Assembly: GCA_021811235.1 (NCBI GenBank)
Contig: JAJZPG010000008.1
Location: 51,972 to 115,971, forward strand
Length of the DNA stretch: 64,000 bases
Source: Pseudomonadota bacterium
GTDB lineage: Bacteria > Pseudomonadota > Gammaproteobacteria > Burkholderiales > Thiobacillaceae
Direction of reading: 5' to 3'
Below the pieces are notes generated by a model. It was not told where the DNA came from, searched no databases, and was given only the letters and a program-made list of their open reading frames with translations. Shown piece after piece: positions 40,220 to 47,550 of this stretch; position 1 is the first letter of the stretch; each line of letters starts with the position of its first letter. Made by a program: the position numbers and the translations under genes.

Positions 40220-40927
40220 ATGAAATTCATCCTGACGCTGATCGCCCTGCTGGCCGCACCGCTGGCCGAGGCCCACGGCGACAAGCCGCATACGCCTGTC
40301 GCGCATGCGCCTGCCGAGCAGACCGGCTGGGGCATCGCCGGCACCGTCGCCACGCGTACCGTCCAGGTCGACCTGCTCGACACCATGCGCTTCAGCCCTG
40401 ACCGCATCGAGGTTGCCGAAGGCGAGACGATCCGTTTCGTGATCCGCAACCGCGGCCGCATGCTGCACGAAATGGTCGTCGGCACGCCCGCCGAGCTGGC
40501 CGGGCACGCTGCCCTGATGGCCAGGTTCCCCGACATGGAACACGACGCGCCCTATATGGCACACGTCGCCCCTGGCCAGAGCGGCGAGATCGTGTGGACC
40601 TTCAACCGGGCGGGCGAATTCGAGTATGCCTGCCTGCTGCCGGGGCATTACGAAGCGGGCATGCGCGGCCGCATCGAAGTGAAGGCGGTCGCGGCTGCGC
40701 AGCCGCCCGTCAACGAGGGCGTGGTGCGCAAGGTCGACCGGGTTGCCGGCAAGGTCACGCTCAAGCACGGGCCCCTGGTCACGCTTGATATGCCGCCGAT
40801 GACCATGGTGTTCCGGGCATCGCAGGCCGGGTTGCTGGACGGGCTGAAGGCCGGCGACCGGGTGCGCTTCGATGCCGAACTGGACGGCGGCGCCTATGTG
40901 GTCACCCGCATCGAGCGGTTGCCTTGA
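40220..40927 (+). CDS. Periplasmic cupredoxin fused to a CusF-like domain
   Basis: 235 aa. A signal peptide ends at LAEA (about residue 18). A cupredoxin domain follows (about 45-155) with type 1 ligands H83, C138, H143 and M148 in GEFEYACLLPGHYEAGM. The C-terminal CusF-like barrel (about 160-235) has KHGPLVTLDMPPMTMVF: the Met pair is kept, but the Trp of CusF's cation-pi site is replaced by Met/Pro. It may carry copper between the oxidase and other periplasmic partners. It begins 13 bp after the oxidase stop, with GAGAGGA as ribosome site. Confidence 0.85.
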   Translation: MKFILTLIALLAAPLAEAHGDKPHTPVAHAPAEQTGWGIAGTVATRTVQVDLLDTMRFSPDRIEVAEGETIRFVIRNRGRMLHEMVVGTPAELAGHAALMARFPDMEHDAPYMAHVAPGQSGEIVWTFNRAGEFEYACLLPGHYEAGMRGRIEVKAVAAAQPPVNEGVVRKVDRVAGKVTLKHGPLVTLDMPPMTMVFRASQAGLLDGLKAGDRVRFDAELDGGAYVVTRIERLP

Positions 40928-40955
40928 TGGCAATGGGCCTGCAACATCGCCCTCT

Positions 40956-40971
40956 TAAGCTAGTCTTAACA
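40956..40971 (+). promoter_or_regulatory. Tandem CTTAA box (PmrA/QseB type) before the Gly/Met gene
   Basis: CTTAA at 40956 and 40967 repeat at an 11-bp step, with six bases between. This matches the known PmrA-family recognition pattern, (C/T)TTAA-N6-CTTAA. It is 90 bp upstream of the ATG at 41061. Confidence 0.55.
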
Positions 40972-41060
40972 ATGAGCGCCGATCCTATTGGCGACGACGT
41001 CGCCGGCCTGCTTCGGGGCAGCGGCCGGCGAATGATTCAGGCCCCCCTCAGGAGATTGCA

Positions 41061-41441
41061 ATGAAACAGTTGTCGACCCTGGCCTGTGCGCTCTGCATGG
41101 GCCTTGCCGCGAATGCCTATGCGGCCGATCAGGCACGCGATCGCGTTCAGAGCCAAGACCAGACCCAGACGACCCAGCAAATCCAGACGCAGGACCGCGA
41201 ACGCGTGTACGGGTCGGAACTGATGACGGCGCAGGAACGCCGCGAGTATCACGCGAAAATGCGCGCGATGAAAACCGAGCAGGAACGCGAAGCCTTCCGT
41301 CTGGAACACCACAAGCTGATGCAGGAACGCGCCAAGGCGCAGGGCAAGACCCTGCCCGACATGCCGCCGGCCGGCATGGGACCCGGCGGCGGCATGGGCC
41401 CCGGCGGCGGCATGGGGCCGGGGGGCGGCTATCGCCGCTGA
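41061..41441 (+). CDS. Secreted Gln/Arg-rich protein with GMGPGG repeats
   Basis: 126 aa. A signal peptide ends at NAYAA (about 22). The mature part is hydrophilic with a Gln-rich stretch (DQTQTTQQIQTQ), a helical Arg/Glu/Lys/Met segment (MTAQERREYHAKMRAMKTEQEREAF), and three tandem 6-residue GMGPGG repeats, each an 18-bp DNA repeat. The helical part resembles CpxP/Spy-like or periplasmic metal-sensing linkers, but no LTxxQ pair is visible. It is probably stress induced; the CTTAA box upstream points to the QseB-like regulator. Its ribosome site is AGGAG. Confidence 0.75.
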   Translation: MKQLSTLACALCMGLAANAYAADQARDRVQSQDQTQTTQQIQTQDRERVYGSELMTAQERREYHAKMRAMKTEQEREAFRLEHHKLMQERAKAQGKTLPDMPPAGMGPGGGMGPGGGMGPGGGYRR

Positions 41442-41454
41442 GCCAGGCGGGTTT

Positions 41455-42825
41455 TCAGGCGGCTGCGTTGAAGTGCAGGCTGGCCGCAAAGCCGTAGCCG
41501 CCGTCCGCGCGCGGCAGCCCGTCGCCGAGTTCCAGCCTGGCGTGCGACAGGGCCGCGACGCGGGCGGCGATCGATAGGCCCAGGCCGCAGCCTTCGCCTT
41601 CCGTTTCCCCGCGCACGAAACGCGCCGTCAGGCGGGTGCGCAGGTCCGGCGCCACGCCGGGCCCGTCGTCCGCCACACCGAGTACGCAGCCTGAACCGGC
41701 CGGAGCGAGGCGCACTTCGATGCGCGCCCCCTCTCCGGCGTAGCGCAGCGCATTGTCGACCAGGTTGCGCAGTGCAATCTGCAGCCACGCCGGTGCAACG
41801 GCAATCGTGCACCCCGGTGCGGCGTCGACGCGCAGATCCTGTCCATGGAGCCGGGCCTGCGGCAGCAATTCGGCGCAAACCTCGGCAACGAGCGTGGCCG
41901 GATCGAGCGGACGCGGTGCGATGTCCTGGCGGGCGGGGTCGACGCGCGCCAGCGTGAGCAGCTGCTCGACCAAGTGCGTCATGCGGTCTACGCCGGCGAT
42001 CACCTGGCCCAGCGCGTGCTGCCGGCTGTCGTCGGCCTGCGCGCGCAACGCGACCTGTGCCTGCACCTTGAGGGCGGCCAGCGGCGTGCGCAGCTCGTGG
42101 GCCGCGTCGGCAGTGAAGCGGCGCTCGTTGTCGAAGGCTTCGGTGACGCGCCGGATCAGCGCATTGAGCGCCGTGCGCAAGGGCGCGATCTCGTCCGGCA
42201 GCGGCGTCGATTCATCGAGCGGCGCGAGCGCCTGCGCGTCGAGTGCGCCGACCTGGCGTGCCACCGCGTCCACCGGCCGCAGCGTGCGCCCGACCCCCCA
42301 CCATACCGCGAGCGCCATCAGCGGCAGGGCCAGCATGGCCGGCAACAGCAGCGACAGCCCGATTTCGCGCGCCAGCCGCTCGCGCGCAGCATGTGCCTGC
42401 CCGACCACGACGTGGTATTCCGCATCCTTGTCCTGCACTGCATAAAAACGCCAGCTTGCGCCCTGGTGTTGGCGTTGGCTGAGGCCGGTCGTCAAAGGCA
42501 TGTCGAATCCGGCGTGACCGGGCGAGGTCACCAGGCGGCGCGCCACGCCGCCGTCCTCGGTGTGCCAGATCTCGAACGCGAGCGGCACCGGGTAGCGCCG
42601 CGCGTGCTCGTGCAGTTCCTTCACGAAATGCTCGACCTCGCCGCCCGCCACGATCGCCAGCAGGGTGTCGCCCACCTGCGTCAGCTGGCTGTCGAGGAGT
42701 TCGTCCGCCTCGTGGTGGGCGCGCTGGTAGACCACCAGCGCGGACAGCAGCCAGATCGCCGCCACCGCGCTGGTGAGCAGCCATACCAGCCTGCGTCGCA
42801 GCGAATAGGATGCGGCGGGGTTCAT
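41455..42825 (-). CDS. qseC: QseC-like sensor histidine kinase
   Basis: 456 aa. Two membrane helices (about 12-32 and 158-180) flank a periplasmic sensor. HAMP-like and HisKA regions follow, with the H-box AAHELRTPL at H243, the N-box NLVDNALRYA, and the G-boxes DDGPGVA and GCGLGLSIA. The ATG overlaps the response-regulator stop by 4 bp. The stimulus is unknown; in related QseC-type kinases it is metals or small signals. Metal control of the cytochrome operon next door is a reasonable guess. Confidence 0.9.
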   Translation of the reverse strand: MNPAASYSLRRRLVWLLTSAVAAIWLLSALVVYQRAHHEADELLDSQLTQVGDTLLAIVAGGEVEHFVKELHEHARRYPVPLAFEIWHTEDGGVARRLVTSPGHAGFDMPLTTGLSQRQHQGASWRFYAVQDKDAEYHVVVGQAHAARERLAREIGLSLLLPAMLALPLMALAVWWGVGRTLRPVDAVARQVGALDAQALAPLDESTPLPDEIAPLRTALNALIRRVTEAFDNERRFTADAAHELRTPLAALKVQAQVALRAQADDSRQHALGQVIAGVDRMTHLVEQLLTLARVDPARQDIAPRPLDPATLVAEVCAELLPQARLHGQDLRVDAAPGCTIAVAPAWLQIALRNLVDNALRYAGEGARIEVRLAPAGSGCVLGVADDGPGVAPDLRTRLTARFVRGETEGEGCGLGLSIAARVAALSHARLELGDGLPRADGGYGFAASLHFNAAA

Positions 42826-43490
42826 GGCTGGGGCGCCGCCGAGGCCATGTAGCCGACGCCGCGCACGGTGCGGATCACCTCGTTGCCGAGCTTCTTGCGC
42901 AGATGGTGGATGTGGACTTCGAGTGCGTTGCTGCCCACCGCCTCGCCCCAGGTATAGAGCTGTTCCTCGAGCGCGCGTCGCGTCAGCACGTGCTCGGCGT
43001 TTTGCATCAGCACGTGCAGCAGGTCGAATTCGCGACTGGTCAGCTCGACGGGCTGGCCGCCGCGTGTGACCGTGCGCGCGGCGGGGTTGAGTTCGACGTC
43101 ACCCAGGCCCAGAACCGGCACCGGCCTGCCGTGGGCGCGGCGCACCAGCGCGCGCAGGCGCGCGGCGATCTCGTCGAGGTCGAAGGGTTTCAGCACGTAG
43201 TCGTCGGCGCCGAGATCGAGGCCGCGCACGCGGTCTTCCAGCTGGTCGCGTGCGGTGAGGATGAGCACCGGCGTCGCGTCGTTGCGCCCGCGCAGCCATT
43301 GCAGCACCGACAGGCCGTCGCGCCGGGGCAGGCCCAGGTCGAGCACCACCGCGGCGAAGCTCTCGGCAGACAAGGCCGCCACCGCCGCTTCGCCGTCGCG
43401 CAGCCAGTCGACGGCAAAGCCGGATTGCGTCAGCCCGGCCTTGAGGCCGTCGCCCAGCAGACGGTCGTCTTCCACCAGCAATATGCGCAT
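42822..43490 (-). CDS. qseB: QseB/PmrA-type response regulator
   Basis: 222 aa. An OmpR-family receiver with acidic DD at 8-9, phospho-acceptor D51, T79 and K101 (YVLKPF), then a winged-helix DNA-binding domain (about 125-220). MRILLVEDDRLLG is the usual QseB start; the track's ORF at 43790 is out of frame for the family. It overlaps the kinase gene by ATGA and lies 22 bp after the diheme cytochrome gene, so it may be in the same message. Candidate targets are the three CTTAA-type boxes at 40956, 45159 and 47093. Confidence 0.9.
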   Translation of the reverse strand: MRILLVEDDRLLGDGLKAGLTQSGFAVDWLRDGEAAVAALSAESFAAVVLDLGLPRRDGLSVLQWLRGRNDATPVLILTARDQLEDRVRGLDLGADDYVLKPFDLDEIAARLRALVRRAHGRPVPVLGLGDVELNPAARTVTRGGQPVELTSREFDLLHVLMQNAEHVLTRRALEEQLYTWGEAVGSNALEVHIHHLRKKLGNEVIRTVRGVGYMASAAPQP

Positions 43491-43512
43491 CGTTGAGGGT
43501 TCTTCCCCGGGT

Positions 43513-44040
43513 TTATTTCGGAATCCTGACGGTATCGTCGTCAAACACGCCCTGCTCCGCCTGCCGGTGGCACGCTGCGCAGTTGGCCGCCGAGCCCACC
43601 GATTTGCGCGACCAAGCGGTGCGCGGCACGTCGTCGTGCTTGCGCACGAACCAGGCGGTTTCGGTGATGCGCAGCGGCGTCGCCTTCGCGTCCAGGCGCT
43701 GCATGACGCGTTTGCCCATCCGGCTGCCGCCGTTGTCGGCGGCGTTGGCCTCGAGAAAGCGCAGGATATCAGCCTGTGTTGCCGGATCAAGACCAGCGTT
43801 CTCGCCGAAGTGCTGGTCGAGGCCGTTCATCAGGCGCTGCCACGAGGCCTTGGGCAGCAGCGAAGGCGGATAGGCGAGGTGGCAGCTGCTGCACTCCTGC
43901 TGCCAGTTCTTGTTGGCCGGACGCGGCATCAGGTCGTCGCCGCCGTCGCCGCGTGCCTCGCTCGCGGGCAGCGAGAACGCCAGCATGCTGATTGTGCCGA
44001 CCGCAGCCAGCACGCCGATTCCACGCAACAGATAATTCAT
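43513..44040 (-). CDS. Diheme cytochrome c (DHC)
   Basis: 175 aa with a signal peptide (LLRGIGVLAAVGTISMLAFSLPASEA). Two c-type hemes: CSSCH at 50-54 and CAACH at 154-158. The spacing and sequence match the DHC proteins that accompany SHP. It is a periplasmic electron carrier or partner for the SHP cytochrome, with electrons from the b561-type membrane protein. The order cytochrome b, SHP, DHC, QseB, QseC on one strand matches the known SHP gene cluster. Confidence 0.88.
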   Translation of the reverse strand: MNYLLRGIGVLAAVGTISMLAFSLPASEARGDGGDDLMPRPANKNWQQECSSCHLAYPPSLLPKASWQRLMNGLDQHFGENAGLDPATQADILRFLEANAADNGGSRMGKRVMQRLDAKATPLRITETAWFVRKHDDVPRTAWSRKSVGSAANCAACHRQAEQGVFDDDTVRIPK

Positions 44041-44078
44041 GTTTCGCTCCTTATTTGATCAGGGCTTGAAATTGGTGT

Positions 44079-44480
44079 TCACACGCCCTTGCTCAGCCAG
44101 GCGACGAAATCGCCCTTTTCCTGCGCGCTGCATTCGCGCTGCAACACGTCCATGCAATTGCGGCGGAACCATTTCTCGACCTTGGCCGCATCGGTGAAGC
44201 GCTGCGGGTTGGCGCTGGGTGCCAGCGGTTCGATGCGCTTGCCGACGCGGGTCTGCCCCGCCTGCTTCGGATTGGCGGTGTGGCAGCTGGCGCAGCTCTG
44301 GGTGGCACCGTTTTTACCGGAATGCTCGCTGCGGTAGAAGGCTTCGCCGCGCGCCGGCGACAGGGCGCTCGTGGCGACGCCGGCCTGCTGCGCATAGCGC
44401 GCCATCAAGCTGGCGGGCGTGTCTGCCGCAGCGTGGGCCGACAGCAGCACCAGTCCGGCCCATGCCAGTCGCTTAATCAT
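44079..44480 (-). CDS. SHP-type monoheme cytochrome c (DUF1924)
   Basis: 133 aa. A signal peptide ends at SAHAAA (about 19). One heme site CASCH is at 63-67. WFRRNCMDVLQRECSAQEKGDFVAWL (about 104-129) holds N108 and a C109-C117 pair. In Rhodobacter SHP the distal ligand is an Asn and a disulfide lies close by, so this looks like the SHP family: oxygen- and NO-binding cytochromes. The ATG at 44480 overlaps the cytochrome b stop by 8 bp. The track's longer ORF starts in the b-type gene. Confidence 0.88.
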   Translation of the reverse strand: MIKRLAWAGLVLLSAHAAADTPASLMARYAQQAGVATSALSPARGEAFYRSEHSGKNGATQSCASCHTANPKQAGQTRVGKRIEPLAPSANPQRFTDAAKVEKWFRRNCMDVLQRECSAQEKGDFVAWLSKGV

Positions 44481-45111
44481 GCTGCACCCCGCGCCCGGCA
44501 TCGATAGGTTGGGCATCGAGATACTGCTTGCCGGTGACCATGCTTTGCGCCACGCGTTCGCCGCGCAGCTGGTGGTACACCAGTGCCGCCATATGCAGGC
44601 CGATGAAACCGAGCATCAGGGCGAAGCCGAATTCATGCGGGTCTTCCATCACGTCCTCCAGCCAGCCGGCGTCGCCCAGCCAGGGGGCGAGCGGACCGGC
44701 CTGGAATTCGCTGGCGGCAAGCCCGAGCCCGGTGACGACCATCAGCGCCATCACGCCGTAGGCAAACAGATAGGCGAGACTGGCGATCGGATCATGGCCG
44801 ACGCGGTGCGCGCTCGGCAGGCGCAGATTCGTCAGCGCATCCTTCCACGCGGCCGGGTGCCACAGGTCTCGCCAGCGGGCGCTCGCCGGCCCCGCCAGCC
44901 CCCACAGCATGCGGGCGAGCAGCGTGGCGGTGAGGCCGTAGCCGGAGAGGATGTGCAGGTTCCAGACCGTGGTTTCCCAGGGACCGTCCTCGAACGCCTC
45001 GGCCAGCTGGCTGGTGGCGACGAGGGCGAGGGTGCCGAGGGCGATGCCCCAGTGCAGTGCCCGCAGCAAGGGATCGTAGACGCGGCGGACTTGGATATCG
45101 GATTGCGACAT
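44473..45111 (-). CDS. Cytochrome b561-type membrane protein
   Basis: 212 aa, four membrane helices. Heme-ligand histidines are in LRALHWGIALG, WNLHILSGYGL, and GLHMAALVYH. It matches Ni-Fe-hydrogenase-type/bacterial b561 proteins that pass electrons from quinol to periplasmic cytochromes; here DHC and SHP would receive them. The ATG at 45111 gives the family start; an upstream in-frame Met at 45144 is less likely. The GAAGGAGG ribosome site precedes it. A CTTAA box lies 48 bp upstream. Confidence 0.88.
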   Translation of the reverse strand: MSQSDIQVRRVYDPLLRALHWGIALGTLALVATSQLAEAFEDGPWETTVWNLHILSGYGLTATLLARMLWGLAGPASARWRDLWHPAAWKDALTNLRLPSAHRVGHDPIASLAYLFAYGVMALMVVTGLGLAASEFQAGPLAPWLGDAGWLEDVMEDPHEFGFALMLGFIGLHMAALVYHQLRGERVAQSMVTGKQYLDAQPIDAGRGVQHD

Positions 45112-45158
45112 GATGGCCTCCTTCTTCAGTGCGATGGAGGCCACTGTAGAGGCCTATC

Positions 45159-45174
45159 CTTATCTCATCCTTAA
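45159..45174 (-). promoter_or_regulatory. CTTAA-type box before the cytochrome b/SHP/DHC operon
   Basis: CTTAT (45159-45163) and CTTAA (45170-45174) are again offset by 11 bp. The box overlaps the end of the sulfatase-fold gene and lies 48-63 bp upstream of the cytochrome b ATG. One half-site departs from consensus by one base. Confidence 0.5.
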
Positions 45175-47052
45175 GTCGTCCGGCAGCTTGACGTGTTGCA
45201 GGAGGCCATCGCGCACGCGGCGTGCGGTCTCCTGATAGGCGTCGATCGCGCGCGCCGCCAGCGTATCCGGCTGGCGCACCGGGGCGGAGAGATCCTGCCG
45301 GGCATCCAGACGCCATCCCTCGACCTGGCGGCCGGGGCTCAGGACGACGAGCTCACCGGGCGTCAGATAACCCAGTTTCTGGTAGGTGGCGATGTAGGCG
45401 CGTCCGCCATCGGGGTAGGCGCGCAGCACGCTACGCCCCATGAAGCGCGACTGTTCCGGCAGCCCCAGCAGGTCGAGCACGGTGGGCACCAGGTCGATCT
45501 GGCTGGCGAGCCGGGTATCGGTGCGCGGTGCCAGATGCGCGGGCGAATAGACGATCGCGGGGATGTGGTAGTTTTCCGGCGGCAGGCTGGTGCGGCCCTT
45601 GCTCGACGCGCAGTGGTCGGCCACCAGCACGAACACCGTGTCCTTGAACCAGGGCTTCGTGCGTGCCATCTCGATGAAGCGGCCCACGGCCCAGTCGGAA
45701 TACTTCACTGCGCCCGCGCGTCCGCGCGGCAGCTCGACGCGGCCTTCCGGAAAGGTGAACGGCGTATGGTTGGACGTCGTCATCAGGTGCATCAGGAAGG
45801 GTTTGCCGCTGGCGGCGTCGCGGTCCATCTGCTCGAGCGCGTAGTCGTACAGGTGCTCGTCGGCCAGGCCCCAGATGTTGCCGAAGCCGCGGTGGCGTTC
45901 AGGGAACTGGCTGCGGTCGATGGGCTGGTAATGATTGCCGGAGAAATAGGCGTCCATGTTGTCGAAGCGCGCGTAGCCGCCGTACATGAAGCGGTTGACG
46001 TAGCCGTGGTCGGCCAGTACCGCGCCCAGTGTTTCCAGGTTGCGATTGTGCTCGCGCCAGATGATCGAATGGCCGGGCAGCGGCGGAATGGCGAGCGACA
46101 GCGCCTCCAGCCCGCGTACGGTGCGGTTGCCGGTGGCCCTCAGGTTGGCGAGAAACAGGCCTTGTTCGGCCAGGCGGTCGAGGTTGGGGGTGAGCTTGCG
46201 GGAGTTGCCGCCGTGCGCCATGAAGCTCGACGACAGGCTCTCCATCGTCACGATGACGACGTTTTTCGGCGGCGTGGCGGACACGATGCGCGGCAGCTCT
46301 GCACTCGGCGCGCCCGCGGTGGACGGACGCGTGGCATAGAAGTCGAAATAGTCGATCTCGTTGTTGTGGAACGCGTAGCCCAGGCTGTACAGGCCGTTCG
46401 CCGAGAGCTCTTTCTGGTATTCGTTGTTGCCGCGGCGCGCGTCCATCGACCATGTTGCCGCCAGCGCGGCGGCGATCGCCACGCTCGCCAGCCAGACGCC
46501 GACGCGCGTGCTGCGCCGGACCTCGGGATGGGCGGCGCGCAGCAGCCAGCCGCGGCTCGCCCATACCAGCGCCAGGGTGGCGACGGCCAGCGTGCCAAGC
46601 AGGGTGCCGACGGGAAAGCTCTCGCGGATATTGCCGACCACCTCGCGCGTGTAGACCAGGTAGTCCACCGCAATGAAGTTGAAGCGCACGCCGAACTCGT
46701 CCCAGAAGAACCATTCCGCCATCACGCCGAATCCCAGCGCGTAGAGGATGGAGGCCGCGACGGCCAGTAACAGGCCCTGCCGCAGGCGACCGGCTCGCTT
46801 GCGCGTGCCGAGCGCGCTTTCCAGCAGCAGCACGGCAGGAAGCAGCAGGGCGAGCGTCACCAGGTCGAACGCCAGGCCGGTTCCGAACACCTTGGCGGCC
46901 GCGAGGGGCGTCATCTGTGCGGCGTGCCAGGTCTGCGCCATCAGCACGCCGCGCAGCGCCGTGTGCAGCAAAAGAAAGCCGAGAGCCAGCCAGGCCGTCA
47001 GCGGATACGGTGCGGCGAGGGATCGAATGTGCGAAGCGGGGGAGGGATGCAT
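45160..47052 (-). CDS. LTA-synthase-like sulfatase-fold membrane enzyme
   Basis: 630 aa. Five membrane helices (about 10-170) precede an extracytoplasmic alkaline-phosphatase/sulfatase-fold domain. VVIVTMESLSSSFM carries the catalytic nucleophile position (Ser/Thr), and metal ligands are in TSNHTPF and VADHCASSKG. It resembles LTA synthase/MdoB phosphoglycerol transferases and, more loosely, EptA phosphoethanolamine transferases. The likely role is decorating an envelope polymer or lipid A. The ATG at 47052 follows GGAGGG-like text on the coding strand. A perfect CTTAA pair is 41 bp upstream. Confidence 0.85.
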   Translation of the reverse strand: MHPSPASHIRSLAAPYPLTAWLALGFLLLHTALRGVLMAQTWHAAQMTPLAAAKVFGTGLAFDLVTLALLLPAVLLLESALGTRKRAGRLRQGLLLAVAASILYALGFGVMAEWFFWDEFGVRFNFIAVDYLVYTREVVGNIRESFPVGTLLGTLAVATLALVWASRGWLLRAAHPEVRRSTRVGVWLASVAIAAALAATWSMDARRGNNEYQKELSANGLYSLGYAFHNNEIDYFDFYATRPSTAGAPSAELPRIVSATPPKNVVIVTMESLSSSFMAHGGNSRKLTPNLDRLAEQGLFLANLRATGNRTVRGLEALSLAIPPLPGHSIIWREHNRNLETLGAVLADHGYVNRFMYGGYARFDNMDAYFSGNHYQPIDRSQFPERHRGFGNIWGLADEHLYDYALEQMDRDAASGKPFLMHLMTTSNHTPFTFPEGRVELPRGRAGAVKYSDWAVGRFIEMARTKPWFKDTVFVLVADHCASSKGRTSLPPENYHIPAIVYSPAHLAPRTDTRLASQIDLVPTVLDLLGLPEQSRFMGRSVLRAYPDGGRAYIATYQKLGYLTPGELVVLSPGRQVEGWRLDARQDLSAPVRQPDTLAARAIDAYQETARRVRDGLLQHVKLPDDLRMR

Positions 47053-47092
47053 GGGTGTCCTCGTTGAATGGGAGCCAGCATGACATCCGGAA

Positions 47093-47109
47093 CTTAAGGC
47101 GGGCTTAAG
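47093..47109 (-). promoter_or_regulatory. Near-palindromic CTTAAG pair between sulfatase-fold and efflux genes
   Basis: CTTAAGGCGGGCTTAAG has CTTAA at 47093 and 47104, 11 bp apart, and reads almost the same on the other strand. It is 41 bp upstream of the sulfatase-fold ATG and 91 bp upstream of the His-rich gene at 47200, so it could act in both directions. This is the best of the three boxes. Confidence 0.65.
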
Positions 47110-47199
47110 AATCCCTGGGCACGATGCGAGCGTCGTCTTCCGGGTGGCAGACCCGGACGGCATCCTGTAACCTGAAAAAAAGCCATTCCCGACCCGACC

Positions 47200-47484
47200 G
47201 TGCCGCACCGAACGCACCGCTTCCTGATGCTCTGGTTCTTCATCGCCTTGCAGGCGATGGCGCCGTTCATCCACGCCCATGCGGGCGCGGTGCAATTGAA
47301 CCACGCGGGTTTCCTGCATCTGCATCAGGGCACACCGCACGCCGATGCGGCCTGGCATGCGACGGCGACCGACGACCACGGCGCGGAGGTGGCGGTGGAA
47401 ACCGGCCTGCGCTTGCGCCACCTCACCCCAGGGGTGCCGGCCGAAGCCCCGCTTGCTGCCGCGCTGCCGCCGCCCGCGTTCTGA
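47200..47484 (+). CDS. Small His-rich secreted protein preceding the RND operon
   Basis: 94 aa from a GTG. A signal-like hydrophobic segment (LMLWFFIALQAMAPFIHA) precedes a His-rich part (HAHAGAVQLNHAGFLHLHQGTPHADAAWHATATDDHG) that could bind metal ions. It is not clearly a family I know. The position, 66 bp before the membrane fusion gene, and the similar CopL-like gene at the head of the first copper module suggest a metal-sensing or metal-storing role. Confidence 0.65.
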   Translation: MPHRTHRFLMLWFFIALQAMAPFIHAHAGAVQLNHAGFLHLHQGTPHADAAWHATATDDHGAEVAVETGLRLRHLTPGVPAEAPLAAALPPPAF

Positions 47485-47550
47485 TCGTCCATCGCGGCGC
47501 GCCGTTTTGCGCGCGCCGGTCCGCTGTTTTTAAGCTATTGGAGATCAAGC

